DNA from: Chloroflexota bacterium | GTDB taxonomy: Bacteria > Chloroflexota > Anaerolineae > Anaerolineales > VGOW01 | Length of the DNA stretch: 63,625 bases | Assembly: GCA_016213135.1 (NCBI GenBank) | Contig: JACRBQ010000062.1 | Location: 1 to 63,625 of the forward strand | Direction of reading: 5' to 3' | Part shown: positions 49,238 to 56,908 of the stretch, piece by piece | How positions within the stretch are numbered: the first letter of the stretch is position 1 | Layout of the letters: the number at the start of each line of letters is the position of its first letter | Program-made: the position numbers and the translations under genes | Notes under the pieces: model-generated | Databases searched by the model: none | The model's input: only the letters and a program-made list of their open reading frames with translations | What the model was told of the DNA's origin: nothing

Positions 49238-51395
49238 GTCGAACCTCTGGCTCATCTCTGAAGACTCGTTTGACCCAAGCCACCAGCACCACCAAGAAAC
49301 CATCTTCACCATCGGCAACGGCTACCTCTCCACTCGCGGCGCGCACGAAGAGGGCTATCCCGAAGAGCACCGCGCCACATTCATTCACGGCGTCTTCGAC
49401 GCGGCGCCCATATCGGTTACCGAACTCGCCAACGTGCCCGACTGGCTGCCGCTCACCGTTCACCTCAACGGCGAACGTTTCTCGCTGACGAGCGGCGCGG
49501 TTGAATCGTTTCAGCGGACTCTCGATCTCCGCACCGGTGTGCTAACCCGCACCGTGCGCTGGCGTTCACCCCAGGGTGACACAGCGACAATCGTGCTTGA
49601 GCGATTCGCCTCGCTGGCCGATCCGCACACGCTCTTCATTCGCTGCCGGGTCACGCCGGAATTTGCCGGGGCGGTGGAATTCCGCGCCGCGCTAAATGGC
49701 AACTCCGACAACGAGGGGCTTGCCCACTGGCGCTGGTTGGGGCAGGGACGGCGGGCGGACGTGCTCTATCTTCACAATCGCACCCGTCAGTCGAAAATCG
49801 AAATTGCTACTGCCATGAAGCTGGCGGCGGCACAAGGAGAGGAGTTGGCCCGCGAGGTATGGGATGCCGAGAACACGCCGACCTTGTCTCTGACAATGCG
49901 GGCGGTTCCCGGGCAGGAATTGATCGTGGACAAATTCGTCGCCGCCTTTACCACGCGCGACGTGGCATCCGATCGCCTGACTGACGCGGCGGTCGATCGG
50001 GTGGATCACGTGGCCGGCTGGCCGCACGCCCTGAGCGACAACGCGGCAGCGTGGGACAGGGAGTGGCAGCGCACGGATGTCATCATCGAGGGCGACGACG
50101 AGGCGCAAATCGCGCTGCGATTCAATCTCTTCCAAATGCTCGTCGCCGCGCCGCGCGACGATGGTCGGGTGAACATTGGCGCGAAGACCCTTTCCGGTTT
50201 TGGCTATCGCGGCCACGCGTTTTGGGACACGGAAATCTTCATGCTCCCACTCTTCACATACACCGCGCCGCACATCGCCAGAAACCTGCTCAACTATCGG
50301 CGTCACCTTCTGCCCGCCGCCCGCGAGAAGGCCAAAGCCAACGGGTTCGAGGGGGCGCTGTTTCCGTGGGAGAGCGCCGACACCGGCGAGGAGGTAACCC
50401 CGACTTGGGTGCCGCACTTCGCCGATCGCACCAAACTGGTTCGCATCTGGACGGGCGACATCGAGATTCACATCTCCGCCGACATCGCCTTCGCCGCCCA
50501 TCAATATTGGCAGCTCACCGGCGATGATCCGTGGTTCATCGAAAGCGGCGCAGAGTTGATTTTGGACACGGCCAGGTTCTGGGCCTCGCGCGCCGAGTGG
50601 AACGCCGCGAGGAATTGCTACGAATACACCGACGTCATCGGCCCGGACGAATACCACGACCACGTGAACAACAACTTCTTCACGAACCGCATGGCGCAGT
50701 GGAACATTCAAGCCGCGCTGGACGCGCTCGACTGGTTGAAAGCCAACGCCCCCGCCAGCGCCGCCGATTTGATCGCGCGGCTCGACCTCACCGAGGCTCG
50801 GCTGGCCCACTGGCGCGAGGTGCTCGAGAAAATATATCTGCCCGTTCACCCTTCGGGGTTGATCGAGCAGTTCGAGGGGTACTTTCAGCGGAAGGAGGTT
50901 GACCTCGCGGCATTGGAGCCGCGCACACAATCGATACAGGTGATATTCGGCATCGAGGGCACAAACGAAACGCAAGTGCTCAAACAGCCCGACGTGCTGA
51001 TGCTGCTTTACTTGCTGCGCGATCATTACGCCGACGACGCCGTGCGCGTGAACTACGATTACTACAACATCCGCACCGATCACACCTATGGCTCGTCGCT
51101 CGGGCCGTCCATTCAAACCATTATGGCCTGCAACGTGGGCAAGCCGGACGAGGCCTACGAGCATTTCATCCGCGCCGTGCGCGCCGACCTGCACGACGTG
51201 CGCGGCAACGCGGGCGACGGTATCCACGCCGCCTCTGCCGCCGGAACGTGGCAGGCCGTGGTTTTCGGCTTCGGCGGATTGCGTGTGACTCCGCAAGGCT
51301 GGTCGACTCGCCCCCGCTTGCCGAAGCACTGGAAGCGGCTGGCGTTCAAGTTTTACCATCGAGGCAAGTTGCAAAAGGTGGACTTGAGAGTATAG
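49236..51395 (+). CDS. GH65-family glycoside phosphorylase (maltose/kojibiose/trehalose type)
   Basis: 719 residues from the ATG at 49236; earlier in-frame Met codons add residues without homology across repeat sequence. The N-terminal beta-sandwich has TIFTIGNGYLSTRGAHEEG. The (alpha/alpha)6 barrel has FWDTEIFMLPLF and the catalytic Glu in IGPDEYHDHVNNNFFTN, followed by QVLKQPDVLMLLYLL for phosphate binding. GH65 phosphorylases invert an alpha-glucoside to beta-glucose 1-phosphate; the acceptor (glucose linkage) is not decided by what I can see. The beta-phosphoglucomutase that follows consumes precisely this product. Cytoplasmic; no signal peptide. Confidence 0.93.
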   Translation: MSNLWLISEDSFDPSHQHHQETIFTIGNGYLSTRGAHEEGYPEEHRATFIHGVFDAAPISVTELANVPDWLPLTVHLNGERFSLTSGAVESFQRTLDLRTGVLTRTVRWRSPQGDTATIVLERFASLADPHTLFIRCRVTPEFAGAVEFRAALNGNSDNEGLAHWRWLGQGRRADVLYLHNRTRQSKIEIATAMKLAAAQGEELAREVWDAENTPTLSLTMRAVPGQELIVDKFVAAFTTRDVASDRLTDAAVDRVDHVAGWPHALSDNAAAWDREWQRTDVIIEGDDEAQIALRFNLFQMLVAAPRDDGRVNIGAKTLSGFGYRGHAFWDTEIFMLPLFTYTAPHIARNLLNYRRHLLPAAREKAKANGFEGALFPWESADTGEEVTPTWVPHFADRTKLVRIWTGDIEIHISADIAFAAHQYWQLTGDDPWFIESGAELILDTARFWASRAEWNAARNCYEYTDVIGPDEYHDHVNNNFFTNRMAQWNIQAALDALDWLKANAPASAADLIARLDLTEARLAHWREVLEKIYLPVHPSGLIEQFEGYFQRKEVDLAALEPRTQSIQVIFGIEGTNETQVLKQPDVLMLLYLLRDHYADDAVRVNYDYYNIRTDHTYGSSLGPSIQTIMACNVGKPDEAYEHFIRAVRADLHDVRGNAGDGIHAASAAGTWQAVVFGFGGLRVTPQGWSTRPRLPKHWKRLAFKFYHRGKLQKVDLRV

Positions 51396-51462
51396 TGCGT
51401 AGTGCGTATTCCGTCTACGCCATACGTGCTGCATTTGGAATTGGGATTTTGGGAGTTGGGAT
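51396..51462. repeat. Heptamer-type repeat block between GH65 and beta-PGM genes
   Basis: TAGTGCG x2 with facing TACGC-type sequence, then ATTTGGA, ATTGGGA, TTTTGGG, AGTTGGG, ATTTG in seven-base steps, reaching from the GH65 stop codon to the next start. The GGGAG in the repeat may serve as ribosome binding site for the next gene. Confidence 0.65.
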
Positions 51463-52110
51463 TTGATCCGCGCCTTCATCTTTGACCTCGACGGCGTGCT
51501 CACCGATACCGCCGAATATCACTACCGCGCGTGGAAGCGGCTGGCAGACGAAGAGGGCCTGCCGTTCACCCGGGAAGACAACGAGCCTCTGCGCGGGGTT
51601 GCCCGGCGCGAGTCGCTCATGCTGCTCCTCAAAGGCCGCGCCTGCCCCGAAGAAGAGATTCAAGAAATGATGGCGCGCAAGAACAACTACTATCTTGAGT
51701 TCATCAAGGAGATCGCGCCGCGCGATTTGCTCCCCGGCGCGAAGGAATTGCTCAAAGAGATTCACGCCGCCGGATTGAAAACCGCGCTCGGCTCGGCCAG
51801 CAAAAACGCGGGCGAAGTGATCGAGCGGTTGGGCATCGGCGGGCTGCTCGACGCGACCGCCGACGGCCATAGCGTCGAGCGTGCCAAGCCCGCGCCCGAT
51901 CTGTTTCTGCACGCCGCCGCGCAACTCGGCCTCCCGCCCGCACAGTGCGTCGTAGTCGAAGACGCCACCGCCGGAATCGAAGCGGCGAAGGCAGGCGGCT
52001 TTCGTTCGGTAGGCCTCGGGCCGCCGGAACGGGTGGGCAACGCCGATGCCGTCTTCCCCAGCCTCGCCGGAGTCCGACTGGTCGATTTGCTCCGGGCCAT
52101 GCACGCTTAA
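51463..52110 (+). CDS. pgmB: Beta-phosphoglucomutase
   Basis: 215 residues, HAD superfamily, beta-PGM subclass: AFIFDLDGVLTDTAEYHYRAW (nucleophile Asp9 and the general acid/base Asp two residues on), cap domain with RGVARRESLMLLL, TALGSASKNAGEVI, then KPAPDLFLHAA and VVVEDATAGIEAAKAGG. It converts beta-glucose 1-phosphate to glucose 6-phosphate, the exact step after GH65. The start is a TTG at 51463 directly after the repeat block. Final gene of the phosphorolysis locus. Confidence 0.94.
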   Translation: MIRAFIFDLDGVLTDTAEYHYRAWKRLADEEGLPFTREDNEPLRGVARRESLMLLLKGRACPEEEIQEMMARKNNYYLEFIKEIAPRDLLPGAKELLKEIHAAGLKTALGSASKNAGEVIERLGIGGLLDATADGHSVERAKPAPDLFLHAAAQLGLPPAQCVVVEDATAGIEAAKAGGFRSVGLGPPERVGNADAVFPSLAGVRLVDLLRAMHA

Positions 52111-52163
52111 GCCGCGCCACATCCTCGGCGCGCCTCGTCTCGTCTCCTCCGCAGGTTTCCGTC

Positions 52164-52169
52164 TATAAT
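52164..52169 (+). promoter_or_regulatory. -10 element upstream of the TctA-like gene
   Basis: TATAAT 109 bases before the ATG at 52278. The region between shows no gene and no clear -35, leaving a leader of about 100 bases without recognised structure. Confidence 0.4.
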
Positions 52170-52277
52170 GCTGGCAGATTCTTCGACCCTCTAAAGTCCG
52201 TTCTCTGCCTACGCCCACTACGGCGAACACATTTACGAACTGGCGCAGCATCGCGACCGAAACGGCAGCCACCCCAT

Positions 52278-53585
52278 ATGCTTCTCTCCATCCTCGCCGC
52301 GCTGGCGGGCACGCTCATCGCCGCGCTGTTGGCCCTAGTTCCGGCGCTGCACGTTTACAACGTGGCCGGGCTGGCATTGCTGCTGGCCCTCGGCTACCCC
52401 GGCGCCGTTCCACCGGAAACGCTGGCCATGTTCATGCTGGGCATGGTGGTCAGCTACGCCATGCTCAACACGCTGCCCGCCGTGTTCTTTTCTGCGCCCG
52501 ATGAGAGCATGATCTTCGCCACGCTGCCCGCGCAAAAATACCTGCTGGCCGGGCGCGGCTTCGAGGCCATCCTCATCACGGCCTGCGGCAGCCTGGGCGG
52601 GCTGGCCGTGCTGCTACTGCTCAGCCCGGTGTTGGGCCTCGTCTTCGCGCCCGTTCGCGCGCTGGTTCAGCCGCACCTGCACTGGATACTGGGCATCGTC
52701 ATCGTCTACATGATCATGAGCGAATGGCCGTGGGCCACCCCCGGCACGCCCGCACAGAAATTCGTCGGCGCGTGGTCGCAACTGCTGGCCGGGGCGCTCA
52801 CGTTTCTGCTCTCCGGCCTGCTCGGTTTCGTGCTGCTCTATCGCTCGCCCGTGCCGCTCAGCGCGGCGTACCAAAACCTGCTCCCGGCCTTCGTGGGCTT
52901 CTTCGCCATCCCCGGCGCGCTGCAACAACTCATCGCCGGGGCGCGGCCTCCCAGACAACACATCGCCGCCACCCTCGACCTCAGCCCCGGCCTCGTGGCG
53001 CGCGGCGTGGGCGCGGGCGCGCTCGGCGGGCTGTTCGCCGCGTTCTTCCCGGTGGTCACCGGCGGCATCGGCGGTTTCATGGCCGGGCACGCCACCGCCC
53101 AACGCGACGACCGGCTCTTCCTCGTCTCGCAGGGCGCGTCCAAATTCCTTTATTACGTCGGCGCGTATCTTTTCTTTTTCGCCCCCGGCCTGCGCCTCAC
53201 CCGCGGCGGCATGGCCTCGATGATCTCCACCACCTACACCGCCGTCACCCCGGACTCGTACTGGCTGGCCGTGGCCTGCATAGCCTTTTCCGGCGCGCTG
53301 GCCTTTGTGTTGCTCCTCGGCCTCACGCGCGCCTTCGTGGCCGTGGCCCCGCGCCTCGATCATCGCACGGTGGCCGTCGTCACGCTGATCATTTTGATCA
53401 GCATCGTCGCCCTCGTCACCGGCGTGGGCGGGCTGGCCGTGGCCGTTGTGTCCACGGGCATCGGCCTCATCCCCATCTTCTGGCGCACGCGGCGGATGCA
53501 TTGCCTCGCCGTGCTGTTGCTGCCCGTGACTCTGAATATGGCGGGATTGGGGAGTGTGGTTGCCAAATGGCTGGGATTGATTTGA
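52278..53585 (+). CDS. TctA-family permease (archaeal/DUF112-like, single-component)
   Basis: 435 residues with about 11 membrane segments. PALHVYNVAGLALLLALGYP and VVSYAMLNTLPAVFFSAPDE, with QKYLLAGRGFEAI, match the TctA fold in the variant found in archaea and some bacteria. TctB and TctC partners are not present, so it is a stand-alone form of unknown substrate; tricarboxylates are the family precedent but cannot be assumed. The gene overlaps the next start by 19 bases. Confidence 0.82.
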   Translation: MLLSILAALAGTLIAALLALVPALHVYNVAGLALLLALGYPGAVPPETLAMFMLGMVVSYAMLNTLPAVFFSAPDESMIFATLPAQKYLLAGRGFEAILITACGSLGGLAVLLLLSPVLGLVFAPVRALVQPHLHWILGIVIVYMIMSEWPWATPGTPAQKFVGAWSQLLAGALTFLLSGLLGFVLLYRSPVPLSAAYQNLLPAFVGFFAIPGALQQLIAGARPPRQHIAATLDLSPGLVARGVGAGALGGLFAAFFPVVTGGIGGFMAGHATAQRDDRLFLVSQGASKFLYYVGAYLFFFAPGLRLTRGGMASMISTTYTAVTPDSYWLAVACIAFSGALAFVLLLGLTRAFVAVAPRLDHRTVAVVTLIILISIVALVTGVGGLAVAVVSTGIGLIPIFWRTRRMHCLAVLLLPVTLNMAGLGSVVAKWLGLI

Positions 53586-54451
53586 CCTCCTTCGATCCGC
53601 CCCGGGATTCTGCCGCCCGCCCCGCCAATTTGCTCCGCTGGACCCGTTCGAGTTATCTCCTCCTCAGCCTGTTCTTCGCCACCCTGCTGGTCATCGGCAT
53701 TGTGTGGTGGCCGCTGGCCCAGGCCAACATGGGCGCCATCGACTGGAGCCGGCCGTTGTGGGCGCAGATTGACTGGCTGCTCATCGGCATCTTTGCGGTC
53801 ATGACCCTGCTCGTCATGGCCGGGGCGAACATCAAAACCGACGCCCTCATTGTGGCCGTGGGCTTTGCCGGCGGCCTGGTCATCGAAAGCTGGGGCACGC
53901 AGACTCACATTTGGACGTACTTCACCCTCGAGCGTCCGCCGCTGTGGATCATCCCGGCCTGGCCCATCGCCAGCCTGAGCATTGATCGGCTCTATCGTCT
54001 CTTTAACCGCCTCGCACTGCCCACTGCCCACCGCCGACTGTTCACTGTTCTTTATTGGCTCATCTTCCCAATCTTCTACGCCCTCATGCTGACGTTTGTG
54101 TGGCCCACCCGCGCCCAATCGCTCACCCTCAGCGCCCTCTTCCTGTGCGCCTTCCTCATCCTCACCCCCACCGACCACCGCGCCGCCGTGCTCATCTTTG
54201 CCGCCGGCAGCGGGCTGGGATACTTCCTCGAACGCTGGGGAACGACCCGCTTGTGTTGGGTCTACTATTCCCGCGAGACTCCACCGCTGTTCGCGGTGCT
54301 GGCCCACGGCATGGCGGCGGTGGCGTTTTGGAGGGTATCGCTGTTGATAAAGATTTTGCTCAAACGACTAACCGAATCTCAAATACCCAATACCAAATAC
54401 CCAATACCCAGTAGTCGACCGGCGCGAGGAGACGACTATGGAACGGATTGA
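53567..54451 (+). CDS. Multi-pass membrane protein of unknown function, C-terminus encoded by a repeat arm
   Basis: 294 residues with about eight membrane segments; it overlaps the TctA-like stop by 19 bases. Conserved-looking blocks are KTDALIVAVGFAGGLVIESW, TYFTLERPPLWIIPAWPIA and LGYFLERWGTTRLCWVYYS, as in DUF422/carotenoid-biosynthesis-like membrane proteins, though I would not fix the family. Two oddities: a loop near residues 150-161 is encoded by tandem heptamers (54017-54051), and the last residues after LLKRLTESQ are encoded by the heptamer arm in front of the four-helix-bundle gene, as if an element had replaced the natural end. The stop lies inside that gene. Confidence 0.7.
   Translation: MAGIDLTSFDPPRDSAARPANLLRWTRSSYLLLSLFFATLLVIGIVWWPLAQANMGAIDWSRPLWAQIDWLLIGIFAVMTLLVMAGANIKTDALIVAVGFAGGLVIESWGTQTHIWTYFTLERPPLWIIPAWPIASLSIDRLYRLFNRLALPTAHRRLFTVLYWLIFPIFYALMLTFVWPTRAQSLTLSALFLCAFLILTPTDHRAAVLIFAAGSGLGYFLERWGTTRLCWVYYSRETPPLFAVLAHGMAAVAFWRVSLLIKILLKRLTESQIPNTKYPIPSSRPARGDDYGTD
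54017..54051. repeat. Tandem heptamers inside a coding sequence
   Basis: CTGCCCA, CTGCCCA, CCGCCGA, CTGTTCA, CTGTTC in seven-base steps within the gene at 53567-54451, in frame and encoding the loop LPTAHRRLFTVL. It is of the same type as the TAGTGGN arms but lies in a gene. Confidence 0.65.
54379..54414. repeat. Left heptamer arm (AATACCC family) before a four-helix-bundle gene
   Basis: AATACCC, AATACCA, AATACCC, AATACCC in seven-base steps. It is also read as the C-terminus of the upstream membrane protein. The facing arm is at 54819-54862. Confidence 0.88.
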
Positions 54452-54818
54452 GGATCGAACTTACCAGTTTGCCTTGCGGATCGTCAAGATGGTTCAAGCC
54501 ATGCCGCGCGACGCTGCCAGTCAGATCATGGCCCGGCAGGTTATGCGCTCGGGGACGAGCATTGGCGCTAACATTGAGGAGGCCGTTGCCGGAACCTCAA
54601 AACGCGACTTCGCCAACAAAATGAACATTGCCCAAAAGGAGGCGCGAGAAACGTATTACTGGTTGAAACTCATCCGCGACTCCGATATCATTCCATCCAA
54701 CCGGATTGCGCCACTGGTTCAAGAAGCGCTCGAAATCACAAAAATCCTCTCCAAAACCGTGACCACTGCTCGCAAGAATCTCGCCCGCGCCACACAGCGC
54801 GAAAACGATAAGAGCTAA
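54438..54818 (+). CDS. Four helix bundle protein (23S rRNA-IVS family) inside a repeat hairpin, second copy
   Basis: 126 residues of the same PF05635-like family as the gene at 15094, but divergent in sequence: RTYQFALRIVKMVQAMPRDA, QVMRSGTSIGANIEEAVAGT (matching the SIPANIAEG motif) and AQKEARETYYWLKLIRDSDI. The ATG has GAGGAG six bases upstream. It is bracketed by facing AATACCC/GGGTATT heptamer arms, a word family different from the first copy, and the same as the empty hairpin at 10160. Its 5' end overlaps the stop of the upstream gene by 14 bases. Likely a nucleic-acid-binding bundle; a role in element spread or maintenance is inference. Confidence 0.9.
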   Translation: MERIEDRTYQFALRIVKMVQAMPRDAASQIMARQVMRSGTSIGANIEEAVAGTSKRDFANKMNIAQKEARETYYWLKLIRDSDIIPSNRIAPLVQEALEITKILSKTVTTARKNLARATQRENDKS

Positions 54819-54862
54819 TGCTGGGTATTCGGTATTGGGTATTGGGTATTGAGCATTGTGCC
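54819..54862. repeat. Right heptamer arm (GGGTATT family) after a four-helix-bundle gene
   Basis: GGGTATT, CGGTATT, GGGTATT, GGGTATT, GAGCATT in seven-base steps, facing the AATACCC arm at 54379. It starts at the stop codon of the four-helix-bundle gene and ends two bases before the start of the next gene. Confidence 0.9.
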
Positions 54863-54864
54863 TT

Positions 54865-55908
54865 ATGAAAGGAATTTCCCACTTCTCCTCCGCCATTGCC
54901 GCTGCCACGTTCGTCCCCGGCGTGGTGGCCGCCTCGGCCCACGACCAGAGCCTTGTGCTGCTGCTGGCCGGGGTGTTCGGCCTCATGCCCGACTGGCTCG
55001 ACTTCAAATTCGCCCGCTACTTCGAGCAGCCCAACGAAACCATCATCCCCGACCCGGCCCGCTTCGACGCGCAGGCCATTGCCCGACAAGTGGCCGAGGC
55101 CCTCGACCGCGCCTACAACTCCGGCGAGCCGCTGAGCGTACAGCTTGACACCATGCCTCTCGGCGGCGACCGCTACCGGCAATACACCCTGCGTTTCGAC
55201 AACGAGCACAACGAAGTGGTCATTGCCCTCGGCCCGGTGGTCAACAGCTCGCAACGCCCCCTCACTCCCACACCCCTCGCAGACCCCGAGAGCGAAGCGA
55301 ACGGGGCACGCCCCCATACCGGCTCTGCCAAAGTGAACGCCAAGCTAAATTACACCTACGACGGCGACATGAAGATCGACATCTTCGAAGGCCCGTCGTT
55401 TGAGTTCCGTCGCGAGGCCGACACGGTGGAGGTGTCGTTTTTGCCGTGGCACCGGCGCTGGACGCACTCGCTGGTGCTGGGGGCGGCGTTCGGAGTAGCG
55501 ACGGGTTTGCTGTTCGGGGTAATGGCCGGGCTGGTAGTCACCGTAGCCTACTGGACGCACGTGCTGGAGGATCAGTTGGGGCATCTCGGCTCCAACCTGT
55601 TTTGGCCGCTCACCACCCGCCGCTCGTCGGGCCTCAAGCTGCTGCACTCCGGCGACCCGCTGCCCAACTTTCTCACCGTGTGGTCGTCGGCCATGTTCGT
55701 GCTGTACAATCTCAACCGCTTTGCCCCCCTGCCGCAATTCGACGGCTACGTGTTTCTGCTGTGGGTCGTGGGCCTGCCCGCCGCCGTGATGATCGGCGCA
55801 ATGATCTACCAGTCGCAGGGGCGGGCCGCCATTCGCGATGAAGCCGCTCACGATGAAACCGAGCGCGGGGGCGAGGCGCTGGCCGAGGTGGAAGAGGCGC
55901 AAGTGTGA
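54865..55908 (+). CDS. YdjM/LexA-binding-like membrane metal-dependent hydrolase
   Basis: 347 residues from the ATG at 54865. N-terminal MKGISHFSSAIAAATFVPGV and GVFGLMPDWLDFKFARYF match PF04307 (YdjM-like), which has conserved His/Asp in membrane-associated segments; the second part has WHRRWTHSLVLGAAFG and YWTHVLEDQLGHLGSN, with the HRxxTHS and HxxED residues of that family. A soluble domain of about 150 residues (60-215) between these halves is unusual. Probably a membrane-bound hydrolase acting on lipids or similar; substrate unknown. The start has little ribosome binding site because a repeat arm abuts it. Confidence 0.75.
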   Translation: MKGISHFSSAIAAATFVPGVVAASAHDQSLVLLLAGVFGLMPDWLDFKFARYFEQPNETIIPDPARFDAQAIARQVAEALDRAYNSGEPLSVQLDTMPLGGDRYRQYTLRFDNEHNEVVIALGPVVNSSQRPLTPTPLADPESEANGARPHTGSAKVNAKLNYTYDGDMKIDIFEGPSFEFRREADTVEVSFLPWHRRWTHSLVLGAAFGVATGLLFGVMAGLVVTVAYWTHVLEDQLGHLGSNLFWPLTTRRSSGLKLLHSGDPLPNFLTVWSSAMFVLYNLNRFAPLPQFDGYVFLLWVVGLPAAVMIGAMIYQSQGRAAIRDEAAHDETERGGEALAEVEEAQV

Positions 55909-55922
55909 CCCAACATCCACCG

Positions 55923-55951
55923 TTGACGCTCTGCCCGCTTCGCGTTAGAAT
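55923..55951 (+). promoter_or_regulatory. Promoter of the 70-residue membrane protein gene
   Basis: TTGACG (55923-55928) and TAGAAT (55946-55951) with 17-base spacing. Followed by a normal leader with GAGGAG before the ATG at 55982. Confidence 0.8.
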
Positions 55952-55981
55952 TTGGCGCACTTCATTATCGAGGAGAAACTT

Positions 55982-56194
55982 ATGCAAGCCAGACGTATCG
56001 CAGTATGGGTCACATCGTTGCTAATCGGCCTGGCCGCGGCCTCGGCCATTGTGTTCTTGTTTTTCAAGACCACGCTCGACCGCTACAAAATCTGGTTCCC
56101 CGGGGACAACTATCTCGTGCTGATCATTGCCATCGGCGCGCTGGCGTGGATTTGGCTGGACTATTTCCTCGGCACCGAAATGCTGCCCAGATAA
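55982..56194 (+). CDS. Small two-pass membrane protein, 70 residues
   Basis: Starts at 55982, six bases after GAGGAG; a longer reading from 55952 overlaps the promoter. Two hydrophobic segments (about 8-28 and 42-62) are joined by TTLDRYKIWFPGDNYL. No motif of known families. It has its own promoter and stands alone. Function unknown. Confidence 0.75.
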   Translation: MQARRIAVWVTSLLIGLAAASAIVFLFFKTTLDRYKIWFPGDNYLVLIIAIGALAWIWLDYFLGTEMLPR

Positions 56195-56242
56195 CCCAAT
56201 CCGAGTTGCAACGGGGCGCAGAAACCGGCGCCCCGTTTTGAT

Positions 56243-56890
56243 TCATCGCCACAGCTTGGCCCAGCCGAAGCGCACGACCTGCCCCGGCGCGGTGGCGCGG
56301 GCCAGCACGCCCACAGCCCCCTCGCCCACCGGCACGCGCATCAGCACTTCGTCGTTGATGCGTATCAGCCCCACGCCCCCGGCCACATCCACGCGCAGGC
56401 GGTTGGCCTCGGCCCCCAGCAAAATGTTCGGCCACTGCTGAAACGGCATCCACTCTTTGCCACCCGCCGTCACCACTTCCACATATCCGTTGTTATTGAG
56501 CAGCACGGCGGAGTAGTCGGTGGCGCTGCGATAGCCGAACACGATGCCATAGGCCGCCCCGGCCGCCCCGGCGGATTGAAAGCCTGCCGCCTCAAAGGTG
56601 AATGGGGCAACCGGATCGCCCTGTGCCACTGCTCCCCCGGCCTCACCCGTTTGCCCCAGTGACACAGTGAGTCCGCCGGGCGCCGGGGTGGCGCTCCCGA
56701 ACGTTTGCCACCGCCCAACCGCGTCGGCAAAATGATCTTCCCACTGTAGTGTGCCGTGCGGTTTGGGGTCGGCCACGCCCAAAGCCACGGCGAGGGTCAC
56801 GGCGGCAATGGCCAGCACCACGGCCACAAAGCCCCGGCGCGCCGTGCGCCACAGCCATTCCGGCACGTCCGCGATTGACTCGTTGCTCAC
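56243..56890 (-). CDS. Membrane-anchored LamG/concanavalin-like domain protein
   Basis: 215 residues. One N-terminal membrane segment (about 18-38) and an outside domain that starts WEDHFADAVGRWQTFGSATP and has AYGIVFGYRSATDYSAVLLN and LRVDVAGGVGLIRINDEVL, as in beta-sandwich domains of the 3-keto-disaccharide hydrolase/LamG type. No catalytic residues were recognised. Possibly binds polysaccharide. It is divergent from the polysaccharide deacetylase, with 18 bases between the starts. Confidence 0.65.
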   Translation of the reverse strand: MSNESIADVPEWLWRTARRGFVAVVLAIAAVTLAVALGVADPKPHGTLQWEDHFADAVGRWQTFGSATPAPGGLTVSLGQTGEAGGAVAQGDPVAPFTFEAAGFQSAGAAGAAYGIVFGYRSATDYSAVLLNNNGYVEVVTAGGKEWMPFQQWPNILLGAEANRLRVDVAGGVGLIRINDEVLMRVPVGEGAVGVLARATAPGQVVRFGWAKLWR

Positions 56891-56908
56891 TGTGGTATCC
56901 TCTTTCTC

